The notes beneath the pieces are model-generated. The model saw nothing but the letters and a program-made list of their open reading frames with translations. It made no database searches and had not been told where the DNA came from. From Ectobacillus funiculus (GTDB taxonomy: Bacteria; Bacillota; Bacilli; Bacillales; Bacillaceae_G), in assembly GCF_042429435.1 (NCBI RefSeq), contig NZ_JBHMAF010000150.1: DNA of 64,000 bases. The stretch is one strand, 5' to 3'. Below are positions 25,667-33,246 of this stretch, piece after piece (position 1 is the stretch's first letter; every line of letters starts with the position of its first letter). A program made the translations under genes and the position numbers.

Positions 25667-26662
25667 ATGAAAAAAATTCGTTGGGGTATTATCGGGTGCG
25701 CCGGAATTGCGAAACGCTCAGTTATACCAGGAATCCAGCAATCTGAAACAGGCGAAGTCGCTGCGATTGCTAGTCGCGGATTGGACAAGGCCAAGCAAAC
25801 AGCTCAACAATTGGATATACCGATAGCTTATGGAAGTTATGAAGCATTGCTTACTGATCCTTCTATTGAAGCCGTTTACATTCCGCTGCCTAACCATCTG
25901 CATAAAGAATGGGCTATTCGTGCAGCAGAAGCTGGCAAACATGTATTATGCGAGAAGCCATTAGCAATCAGTGCAGATGAAGCACAAGAAATGGTAGAGG
26001 CTTGCGAAAACGCTGGCGTTGTATTTGCTGAAGCGTTTATGTACCGGTATCATCCGCGGTATACCACAATTTGCGACATTGTTAAATCGGGTGAAATAGG
26101 AGAGCTTCGCGGAATTCATAGTACATTTACCTTTAACAATTCAAAGGACATGAGCAATGTTCGTTATCAACAAGAGTGGGGCGGCGGCTCGTTATATGAT
26201 GTTGGTGTTTATCCGATTAGTGCAGCACGCATGTTGTTAAACGAAGAGCCGCAAGCTGCAACTGTTCACGCTTTATTTTCTGAAGAGCATGATCATGTAG
26301 ATATGATGGCCTCTGGCATTTTGGAGTTTAATCGCGGTGTGGCTTTAACCTTTGATTGCGGAATGTGGGCAGATTTCAGAAATACGCTCGAAGTTTTAGG
26401 GACAGAAGGACGAATTGAAGTGCCTAGCGCTTTTGTAGTGAATCAGGATGAACGAGATAACTTTTTTGTATATACAAAGGATGGACGCAGAGAAGTGGAA
26501 GTCCCTCGCTTGAACCAATATGCCCTGCAAGCGGACGCATTAGGAAGAAGCATTCGGAACGGAGAACCACTTCCTTTTCCAGCGACCGATGCCGTCCTAA
26601 ATATGAAAGTTTTGAATGCTTGTTTAACATCAGCTAGAGAACGCCGCCGTGTTGAAATTTAA
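25667..26662 (+). CDS. Gfo/Idh/MocA-family oxidoreductase
   Basis: A 331-residue NAD(P)-dependent dehydrogenase. The N-terminal Rossmann motif is WGIIGCAGIAKRSVIPG and the nicotinamide-site lysine is in CEKPLAI. The C-terminal alpha/beta domain has GGGSLYDVGVYPISAARML. Such enzymes act on cyclic sugars, inositols or their derivatives. The substrate is not visible. The start follows AGAGGAGAGGA. An aldo/keto reductase gene follows 20 bp later and an AraC-type regulator is divergent, so the three form a small carbohydrate-oxidation unit. Confidence 0.9.
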   Translation: MKKIRWGIIGCAGIAKRSVIPGIQQSETGEVAAIASRGLDKAKQTAQQLDIPIAYGSYEALLTDPSIEAVYIPLPNHLHKEWAIRAAEAGKHVLCEKPLAISADEAQEMVEACENAGVVFAEAFMYRYHPRYTTICDIVKSGEIGELRGIHSTFTFNNSKDMSNVRYQQEWGGGSLYDVGVYPISAARMLLNEEPQAATVHALFSEEHDHVDMMASGILEFNRGVALTFDCGMWADFRNTLEVLGTEGRIEVPSAFVVNQDERDNFFVYTKDGRREVEVPRLNQYALQADALGRSIRNGEPLPFPATDAVLNMKVLNACLTSARERRRVEI

Positions 26663-26682
26663 TTATATTGGAGGTCAAAGTA

Positions 26683-27624
26683 ATGAAAACGATTACGATT
26701 ACAGGTTTATCAAAACCAGTAACGACTCTGATTCAAGGCTCTGATTATTTTAGACCAAGCGTTTATGAAAAAGTTTGTAATGTGCTGGACCGTTATGTTG
26801 CAATAGGCGGGAATACGATTGATACTGCCCATATTTACTGTGGCGGGGAGAGTGAACTGGCAATTGGCCAATGGATGAAAGACCGAAACAATCGTGAGGA
26901 CGTCGTCATTTTGACGAAAGGGGCTCATCATGATCAGAACGGTCCTCGCGTAAATCCTGAAGCAATTTCAAAGGATCTTGTTGAGAGCTTAGAAAGGCTT
27001 GGCACAGATTATATTGATTTATATGCGTTGCATCGTGATGACCAGAGTGTCCCGGTTAGCATCATTATTGATGCCTTAAATGAACATATTACCGCCGGAA
27101 GAATTAGGGCGATTGGTGGGTCGAATTGGACGGTTCAACGGTTGCAGGAAGCGAATGAATATGCGGCTGCTAATGGATTAGTTGGCTTTACTTTTAGTAG
27201 TCCAAATTTAAGCTTAGCCAAAGCGAATGAACCATTTTGGGCAGGTTGTGTATCAGCTGATGCCGCTGATTGTGAGTGGCATAAAAAATACCAGCTTCCA
27301 ATTTTATCGTGGTCTTCCCAAGCAAGAGGTTTCTTTACAGGTCGCTTCACGCCAGAAGATCACAGCAATGAAGATCTTGTTCGCGTTTTCTACAGTGATG
27401 ACAACTGGGAACGTCTGCACCGTGCTGAACAATTGGCAAAAGAAAAAGATGTCAGCACAATTCAAATTGCTCTTGCCTATGTGCTTAATCAACCATTTCC
27501 GACATGTGCCCTTATCGGTGCGCAAAATGAAGTAGAGTTGATCTCTTGTTATGAAGGATCTAAAATTGTTTTAACACAAGCAGAGTTAAGATGGTTGGAA
27601 CACGTTGAAATAAGTGTGAGATAA
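26683..27624 (+). CDS. Aldo/keto reductase
   Basis: A 313-residue TIM-barrel aldo/keto reductase. The catalytic tetrad can be seen: Asp and Tyr in NTIDTAHIYCGGESELAIG, Lys in VVILTKGAHH and His in YIDLYALHRDD. The NADPH-binding end contains QIALAYVLNQPFPTCALIGA. It reduces carbonyls of sugars or aldehydes. The ATG at 26683 with TGGAGGTCAAAGT upstream is preferred to the earlier in-frame start at 26668. Second gene of the unit with 25667. It ends before a hairpin terminator. Confidence 0.9.
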   Translation: MKTITITGLSKPVTTLIQGSDYFRPSVYEKVCNVLDRYVAIGGNTIDTAHIYCGGESELAIGQWMKDRNNREDVVILTKGAHHDQNGPRVNPEAISKDLVESLERLGTDYIDLYALHRDDQSVPVSIIIDALNEHITAGRIRAIGGSNWTVQRLQEANEYAAANGLVGFTFSSPNLSLAKANEPFWAGCVSADAADCEWHKKYQLPILSWSSQARGFFTGRFTPEDHSNEDLVRVFYSDDNWERLHRAEQLAKEKDVSTIQIALAYVLNQPFPTCALIGAQNEVELISCYEGSKIVLTQAELRWLEHVEISVR

Positions 27625-27700
27625 ACACTCATAGAATTATATAGCAAAAAGTCGGAGTTTCCAGGTTGCTTTTACCCTGAAAGACGAAAGGGGAATGTTC

Positions 27701-27752
27701 AAGTACAGCAAATATAGGTGACTTTATGTAGCTACATTTTGCTGTACTTTTT
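27701..27752 (+). terminator. Terminator of the oxidoreductase/reductase operon
   Basis: AAGTACAGCAAAT pairs imperfectly with ATTTTGCTGTACTT, followed by TTTTC. Confidence 0.7.
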
Positions 27753-28285
27753 CTATTCACTTGTTTAGGAAGAATTCTAGATTTTATAACTAAACTTAAA
27801 CATTTGGAGAAACTGAGAAGGTTCTATTGGAACATTAGGTATGAATATGAGGATAAATATTATCTGATTACCACAAATTCAAGGGAATGAGAGAGTTATC
27901 GAGCTGTAGTGATAAGTAACTTACCTTAAAATGTTTATGCTTACATAAATAAGAGAGAGTAATGTCAAAAAGGACAAAACCTAGTGTAATTGTTGTTAGA
28001 TGGATACTATCTGTTAACTGCACAAATATTGACACGTAATAGCGGGATCTATCAATTGAAAAATACATGAAGGAAATTATGCACCTTATCTTTTAAAAAA
28101 TGTCAGGTTTAAGCTCTATTGATTTTCTTATTTGCTTTTCTACATTTTATCTGTTATGCTGAACAAGCATTATTTTTGTTCGGTCTGTAGAGATAGAATA
28201 AGTATTTAAACTTTTCGTCTTTGATATCTAATTGAGCAATTATAGTAATAAATCGTGGATTATATCCACACAGGAGGAAATACAC
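27753..28285. other. Region upstream of the cold-shock gene
   Basis: About 530 bp, AT-rich, with no supported gene. Cold-shock genes usually carry a long structured 5' leader, and the last 150 bases before the AGGAGG are a plausible one, but I cannot mark its start. Frames on the minus strand lack ribosome sites. Confidence 0.4.
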
Positions 28286-28486
28286 ATGCAACAAGGTACA
28301 GTAAAGTGGTTTAACGCAGAAAAAGGTTTTGGTTTCATCGAAATTGAAGGTGGACAAGATGTATTCGTACATTTCTCAGCTATCCAAGGCGAAGGGTTTA
28401 AATCTTTAGATGAAGGTCAAAAAGTAACTTTTGACACTGAACAAGGTCAACGCGGACTTCAAGCTACTAACGTAAAGAAAGCTTAA
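28286..28486 (+). CDS. Cold-shock protein (Csp family)
   Basis: A 66-residue single cold-shock domain. RNP1 (KGFGFIEI) and RNP2 (VFVHFSAI) are both present, after the usual MQQGTVKWFNAEKG opening. It binds single-stranded RNA or DNA and melts RNA secondary structure, acting as an RNA chaperone. The start is the ATG after AGGAGGAAATACAC. An upstream in-frame ATG at 28232 would add 18 non-conserved residues. Several csp paralogues exist in Bacillus; I cannot say which one this is. Confidence 0.95.
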   Translation: MQQGTVKWFNAEKGFGFIEIEGGQDVFVHFSAIQGEGFKSLDEGQKVTFDTEQGQRGLQATNVKKA

Positions 28487-28492
28487 TGATGA

Positions 28493-28525
28493 AAGGGCTC
28501 TATATCATATTAGAGTCCTTTTTTA
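28493..28525 (+). terminator. Terminator of the cold-shock gene
   Basis: AGGGCTCTA and TAGAGTCCT pair around TATCATAT-type loop bases, followed by TTTTTT. Confidence 0.8.
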
Positions 28526-28670
28526 TTTACAAAAAGCGGTTGATGATTTAAACACATATACTTTAGCTATATCAACTTTAATCATACTCACAGTATCGTT
28601 CATCAGAGCTATGAACAAGAAAACATATTGTAAGTATCTAAAGAGAATGAATAGGGTGGATGGTGTTAAG

Positions 28671-29630
28671 ATGGAGCCAATGTTACATATTTATAATTAT
28701 GCATACCGAGAAGGAGAGGACGCTTTATGTGCATTAGAGATGCGCTCTTTGTTTGGGAAAGATTCACAATCAAGTACATTGGAAAGTAACTTGAAAGTTG
28801 ATCCAAGCCGAAGTCCATTTATAAGGGAAAGGATCGATGTAATCTACGAGGGTTATCATTTACAAGATATCATAAAGCAAGTACAAGACCTACCTATAAT
28901 AGAAGCAACATTTAAAGTTATTTTCATTCAAAATGGGGATCTTGCTGAATCTGAGAAAGTAGATTTTGAACAACGGCGTACGATTGAGCGGGAGATTGGC
29001 TTGCATATTCCTGGTGAACCAGACCTATTGAATCCAGAATTGTTATTTGGAATTATGAAGATAAATGGCCGATGGGTATTTGGTCATTATCACAAGAACA
29101 AGGCGGCCTGGTTACACCATCAGAAAAAGCCGCATAGTTATTCCACATCACTCAGTACACGTGTGGCCAGAGCAGTAGCTAACATTGCTGTTCCTGATCC
29201 AACTGGAATAAAAGCAATTGATCCTTGCTGCGGAATTGGAACAGTATTAGTCGAAGCATTGTCGATGGGAATTAACATTGTCGGTAGTGATATCAATCCC
29301 TTAGTACTTCCTGGAGCCCGAGAGAATATAGCACATTTTGGCTTAGTAGGAGAAGTGATTCGTAAGGACATCCGAAGCATTTCCAGCAGTTATGATGTAG
29401 CAATTATTGATATGCCCTATAATTTATTTTCTGTGATAACACCTGAGGAGCAACTTGAAATGCTCGAAAGTGCCTGGGGATTTACGGATAAATTAGTAAT
29501 CGTAACACTTGAACTAATCGATTCCATAATAATAAAAGCTGGATTTGAAATCGTAGATCGCTGTGTTGTAAAAAAGGGAACGTTTACTCGACAGATTATC
29601 GTTTGTGAAAAATCATCTGGTAAGATTTAA
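28671..29630 (+). CDS. THUMP/TRM11-like SAM-dependent RNA methyltransferase
   Basis: A 319-residue methyltransferase of the UPF0020/TRM11 type. SAM motif I is KAIDPCCGIGTVLVEAL, the acidic ribose-binding site is GSDINP, and the catalytic motif is DMPYNLF, the (D/N)PPY-like loop of N2-guanine or N6-adenine methyltransferases, with Met replacing the first Pro. The N-terminal region is short for a full THUMP domain. Start ATG 28671 is preferred because the protein reads MEPMLHIYNYAYREGEDALC from there; ATG 28647 and 28611 are alternatives. The IS110 remnant begins at its 3' end, so the native C-terminus may have been altered. Confidence 0.75.
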   Translation: MEPMLHIYNYAYREGEDALCALEMRSLFGKDSQSSTLESNLKVDPSRSPFIRERIDVIYEGYHLQDIIKQVQDLPIIEATFKVIFIQNGDLAESEKVDFEQRRTIEREIGLHIPGEPDLLNPELLFGIMKINGRWVFGHYHKNKAAWLHHQKKPHSYSTSLSTRVARAVANIAVPDPTGIKAIDPCCGIGTVLVEALSMGINIVGSDINPLVLPGARENIAHFGLVGEVIRKDIRSISSSYDVAIIDMPYNLFSVITPEEQLEMLESAWGFTDKLVIVTLELIDSIIIKAGFEIVDRCVVKKGTFTRQIIVCEKSSGKI

Positions 29631-29639
29631 TAGGATTCA

Positions 29640-30588
29640 TTACCAATTTAACCTGCCAACCAAACATGACGCGAAAGATGCCCTTGTCATTGCCCGCCTG
29701 GTGAGGGATGGCCGATTCAGCTATCCCCGCATCTTGACTGGTGTGGAGGCAGAACTTCGCGTAGGTGCTACGTTGCGGAACCAGCTTGTGGAGGAACAAG
29801 GTGCAGTACGAAACAAGCTCATTCGCTGGTTAGACCGCTATTTTCCTGAATTCACACAAGTGTTTCCAACCTTCGGTAAGACAGCCTTGGCAGCCTTAGC
29901 GTGCACGCCGTTTCCATGCGATGTAATTGCGAAGACAACGGAGGAAATCTTGAACCTATACCGGCAGGTAGAAGGCGTAAAGTTTCCACAAAGGCCTAAA
30001 GTGATAAAATTGGCACAGGTAGCTCTCACCTCAATTGGCGTGACAGAAGGACAGGGGATGGCCCGTATTGAGATTGCCACACTTGTTCGCCGTTATCGCC
30101 AATTAGAGTACGAGATACAAGAGCTCACTAGCCAATTGACAGAGATGACACAGGCTTCTGTCGAGTATGAGTGGTTATCCACCGTCCCAGGTCTTGGGGA
30201 CGCCACTATTGTAGATTTACTGTCGGAGATCGGAAGTTTCTCTCACTACAAGCACCCGCGCCAATTACTCAAGCTTGCGGGGTTGACACTACGTGAGAAC
30301 TCTTCAGGTCAGCATAAAGGTCAAAAGTGTATCTCCAAGCGGGGACGGAGGCACTTACGCGCTCTTCTCTTTCGCGTCATGATGCCCTTGATTCGTCATA
30401 ATGAAGCATTTCATCAATTACACGAGTATTACACGACAAGAGCACAGAACCCGCTACGCAAGAAACAGTCCATTGTGGTGTTGCGTGGAAAGCTACTTAA
30501 GATTCTCCACACACTTAGTACCAAGCAGGTAGCATTCAATGCCCAGCGTATGATGCAAGACATCCCTAGGCTCAAAGAGGCAGTATAA
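29640..30588 (+). pseudogene. IS110 transposase, N-terminus missing
   Basis: About 316 residues. The remaining part of the RuvC-like DEDD domain begins at NLPTKHDAKDALVIARLVRD, which holds the last acidic pair. The first Asp and Glu of the catalytic set lie in the missing 80-100 residues. The C-terminal Tnp_20 domain is whole: TVPGLGDATIVDLLSEIGSF, KLAGLTLRENSSGQHKG with the candidate catalytic serine, then ISKRGRRHLRALLF. An in-frame start at 29605 comes from the host gene and is accidental. Not able to transpose. Confidence 0.8.
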
Positions 30589-30862
30589 TGCTTATATTCT
30601 CATAATTCACTAGACAACAGGATGACACGGAGAAGCTGGCGCAATATTCCCCATTTGACCTTGAGTCCCAATAAAAGCTTAGCCGGCCTCTGCCTTATGA
30701 CTAGACCGAACGAAGGAATGTAGGCACAGTGATGCCCAGAGACATGGGAGGGTACGTCATCATAAGTTACGCAGAGATCCATTGTGCATCATATAGGATA
30801 TCTCCACCACCAAATTTACCCAGTGGTGACCGCGTAGCGTACCCAAGCTCTGTCATTGTTTC
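29640..30862 (+). mobile_element. IS110-family insertion sequence remnant
   Basis: This is the 3' three-quarters of an IS110/IS1111-type element abutting the methyltransferase stop codon. It comprises a truncated transposase and about 270 bp of non-coding right end with higher GC than its surroundings. The left boundary is set by the point where transposase similarity starts. The right boundary is estimated where GC-rich sequence gives way to AT-rich DNA. IS110 elements carry no terminal inverted repeats, so the ends cannot be fixed by eye. Confidence 0.75.
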
Positions 30863-31011
30863 ACATATCTAAAAAATTCTGTTAATCTATGGTGTCAAAA
30901 AAATATTTTTTGACATCCCTACAACGGATCAAACCGTTGATACATCAACATTTATAGAGGGAGGGAAGGGACAGATTATAGACATGAGGTTATAACTCAA
31001 TCCTTTTTAAT

Positions 31012-31039
31012 TTCGCATTAAATATTAATTTAACGCATA
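31012..31039 (+). repeat. dif-like 28-bp recombination site, left copy
   Basis: Two 11-bp half sites, TTCGCATTAAA and TTTAACGCATA, flank a six-base centre TATTAA, the geometry of XerCD/XerS core sites. The reverse complement of 33173-33200 has the same half sites with one mismatch in 22 and a different centre. The pair therefore lies in inverted orientation around 31.04-33.17 kb. Confidence 0.6.
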
Positions 31040-31187
31040 ATTAAAGTGATAAAAATAAAACAAAGTGGTATAATTGTATATATCTACCTACAGTAACAAT
31101 TTACGAGCGTGAGCACCGATTGTTCTAGAACTCGGCACTTGTAGTAAAATACATTGCGAAACATAATGAGATGGTGAGGTGCAAAAA

Positions 31188-31589
31188 ATGACAGAAAAAC
31201 TAAGGTATAAACTAGAGAATTACGAAAAGGCACTTTATCGTTTAAAAGAAGCTGTCCAACTTCCGCTAGAACAATCTATTGTACTCGATGGAATCATTCA
31301 ACGTTTCGAGTTTACATATGAAATGGCATGGAAGCTAATGAAATCTTTTTTAGAATATGAAGGCATTACGGAAGTGAATTCGCCACGCACTGTATTTAAA
31401 GAAGCTTACAGCGTTGGCCTGATTAACAGTGCGGACGATTGGCTTAGTATGATTACGGATCGTAACATGACATCCCATACATACGATGAACAGATGGCTT
31501 TCCTCGTATGTGAGCGTATTACAACGCAGCATGTACACGTTCTAGATGTATTATTTCACTCCTTAAAAGAAAGGTTACAATCTATATGA
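31188..31589 (+). CDS. HI0074-type nucleotidyltransferase substrate-binding (HEPN) protein
   Basis: A 133-residue helical protein of the HI0074/TIGR01987 family, a HEPN-fold partner of minimal nucleotidyltransferases. The stretch RFEFTYEMAWKLMKSFLEYE and the motif DRNMTSHTYDE are typical. RN...HxY is the HEPN RNase-like active-site pattern. The preferred start is ATG 31188 with GAGGTG upstream. The stop overlaps the start of the next gene by four bases (ATGA), so the two are coupled. Such pairs act as type VII toxin-antitoxin-like modules in other bacteria. The activity here is untested. Confidence 0.85.
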   Translation: MTEKLRYKLENYEKALYRLKEAVQLPLEQSIVLDGIIQRFEFTYEMAWKLMKSFLEYEGITEVNSPRTVFKEAYSVGLINSADDWLSMITDRNMTSHTYDEQMAFLVCERITTQHVHVLDVLFHSLKERLQSI

Positions 31590-31894
31590 TACAGGATAAC
31601 GTACTGCAACAAGTTATTTCTTTGCTTACCTCCTATCCAGGTGTAGAAGAAATATATCTATTTGGCTCTCGCTCTAATGGTACTGCTAGCGAACGATCTG
31701 ATTATGATATTGCTATCAGAACAACTGGAATTTCTGATAAAGAGTTCAATCTACTAGCCCTACAGGTTCAGGAAGAAGTCTTTACTCTTCATAAAATTGA
31801 TATCGTCCATCTCAACACCCTTAGCAACCCTGTATTGTTGGATAACATTGTTCATAAAGGGCAGCTTTTATTTAAACGAGTTCCACAATCCTGA
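31586..31894 (+). CDS. Minimal nucleotidyltransferase (MNT), partner of the HI0074-type protein
   Basis: A 102-residue single-domain nucleotidyltransferase. The signature is LFGSRSNGTASERSDYDIAI: GSR for nucleotide phosphate, and DYD for the two metal-binding aspartates. The third acidic residue is in KIDIV. MNT antitoxins of this class transfer AMP groups onto the HEPN partner. It overlaps the HEPN gene by four bases. The order is HEPN then MNT, the opposite of the second pair at 32213. Confidence 0.85.
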   Translation: MIQDNVLQQVISLLTSYPGVEEIYLFGSRSNGTASERSDYDIAIRTTGISDKEFNLLALQVQEEVFTLHKIDIVHLNTLSNPVLLDNIVHKGQLLFKRVPQS

Positions 31895-32212
31895 TTAATA
31901 GTGTCTTTTCTCTAGATATATACGGTAATTTTTACAGAAATAAAATTGCATACGAAGGAAAAAACCATCCGTAACGATATCATTCCGAAGAAAAGTGCAG
32001 TGATACAAAAATTCCTTAGAAGAATTAAGAAGTAACAAGGGAAGTTTGATTTCCCTTGTTGGATAGCTGTTAACCTGTCCTGATGTAAACACCACTCGAA
32101 GGAAGGAAATTTGCAAGAATCTTTTGCACTTCTGGGCAGTTGACGCAGTATAATCATAATATGAACCTAAACTATGTATGCCTATGGCTACTTTATAATT
32201 GAGGTGACCAAC

Positions 32213-32620
32213 ATGGCCACGCGTGAACAAGTAACACTCATAAAGGAGTTTTTAATTACAAAGCTTTCCCCATATGTTATTTATCTGTTCGGCTCCCAGG
32301 CAAGTAGCCAGACTCATTCTGAAAGTGATTTTGACATTGCATTTATAAGTGAACAGGAAGTTGATACATACGAACGATTTATGATTTCACAGGAGTTAGC
32401 AGCTGCTTTAAATAAAGATGTCGATTTAATCGATCTAGATAAGGCTTCTACCGTATTTCAGGCGCAAATTATTACTTCCGGAGTCCTGTTGTACTGTTCC
32501 GATGAATCAAAACGTATTCTATTTGAAATGTATACCTTAAAGAAATACGCAAAGCTGAACGAGGAACGGGAAGAAATCTTGCAAAACATGATAAGGAGAG
32601 CCACTAGTCATGAGGAATGA
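32213..32620 (+). CDS. Nucleotidyltransferase, MntA-like antitoxin
   Basis: A 135-residue nucleotidyltransferase of the MntA type. YLFGSQASSQTHSESDFDIAFIS holds GSQ and the SDFD metal site, and KDVDLIDLD the third acid. The C-terminal tail is helical and charged. In the Shewanella HepT-MntA system this enzyme AMPylates a tyrosine of the HEPN toxin and so neutralises it. ATG 32213 follows GAGGTGACCAAC. The stop overlaps the HEPN gene start by 11 bases. A stem-loop without a T run (AACAAGGGAA/TTCCCTTGTT, 32034-32060) separates this pair from the first. Confidence 0.85.
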   Translation: MATREQVTLIKEFLITKLSPYVIYLFGSQASSQTHSESDFDIAFISEQEVDTYERFMISQELAAALNKDVDLIDLDKASTVFQAQIITSGVLLYCSDESKRILFEMYTLKKYAKLNEEREEILQNMIRRATSHEE

Positions 32621-33020
32621 TATAATTTTAAACAAAATTGCTACAATTGAACGTTGCATGAAGCGAATACATGAAGAGTATGAAAATAACCCAGCAAATT
32701 TAGAGAACTATACGAAACAGGACTCCATTATTCTCAATATACAAAGAGCTTGTGAGGCCAGTATTGACATTGCTATGCATATTATCTCGATAAAGAAATT
32801 CGGGATCCCCCAAACAAGCCGAGATGCATTTGAGTTTCTGGCAAATAACCATGTCATATCTTCAGATCTGTCATTTAAACTAAAGGCCATGATTGGGTTC
32901 CTAAATATTGTGGTACACGATTATCAGTCCGTAAATTTAGCAGTTGTTCAAAAAATTATTGAAAACCATTTAACGGATTATACTGCATTTGTCAAACAGG
33001 TACTATCCTACGAAGCTTGA
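32610..33020 (+). CDS. HepT-like HEPN (DUF86) protein with an altered active-site motif
   Basis: A 136-residue all-helical DUF86/HepT protein, partner of the MntA-like gene. It has QRACEASIDIAMHIIS in helix 2 and GFLNIVVHDYQSVN near the end. HepT toxins normally read FRN....HxY, where Arg and His form the RNase site and Tyr is the AMPylation target. Here Leu stands where the Arg is expected, while His and Tyr are kept. This may make it a weak or inactive ribonuclease. The start overlaps the preceding gene by 11 bases. Confidence 0.85.
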   Translation: MRNDIILNKIATIERCMKRIHEEYENNPANLENYTKQDSIILNIQRACEASIDIAMHIISIKKFGIPQTSRDAFEFLANNHVISSDLSFKLKAMIGFLNIVVHDYQSVNLAVVQKIIENHLTDYTAFVKQVLSYEA

Positions 33021-33172
33021 GTACAGGAACTGTTACAATTCAGGAGGAAAACACGGCTTATATTTGGGCCTGCATCCCCCTCCCTTCCTTCAAATTGAAA
33101 CTACATTTTCTTAAAATAGCTTGTGTCTGTCTTAGAAAATATAGAAAACCATAAAATTATTATATAAGCTAT

Positions 33173-33200
33173 TATGCATTAAAATTGTATTTAATGCGAA
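33173..33200 (-). repeat. dif-like 28-bp recombination site, right copy (inverted)
   Basis: Plus-strand half sites TATGCATTAAA and TTTAATGCGAA flank ATTGTA. On the minus strand this reads TTCGCATTAAA-TACAAT-TTTAATGCATA, nearly identical in its arms to 31012-31039. It lies 46 bp upstream of the xerS-like gene. In streptococci and lactococci the difSL site is likewise just upstream of xerS. Confidence 0.6.
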
Positions 33201-33246
33201 AATCGATATATTTCGAGAAAAATCGACTATATAAGGAGGGGCTATT

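Noticed and set aside
29605..29640. Methyltransferase-IS110 gene fusion
   Set aside because: The in-frame ATG at 29605 lies in the host gene in a different frame from the methyltransferase. The overlap is accidental.
32034..32060. Terminator between the two nucleotidyltransferase/HEPN pairs
   Set aside because: The stem AACAAGGGAA/TTCCCTTGTT is good, but no T run follows on either strand, so I call it only a stem-loop.
31895..32230. Minus-strand 111-residue frame between the two nucleotidyltransferase/HEPN pairs
   Set aside because: It has no ribosome site, a composition typical of antisense AT-rich DNA, and overlaps the leader of the MntA-like gene.
33198..33235. Second dif site made of TCGA-containing repeats just before xerS
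   Set aside because: The repeats (ATCGATATATTTCGAG, AAATCGAC) lack a two-arm, six-base-centre geometry. They may simply be promoter sequence.
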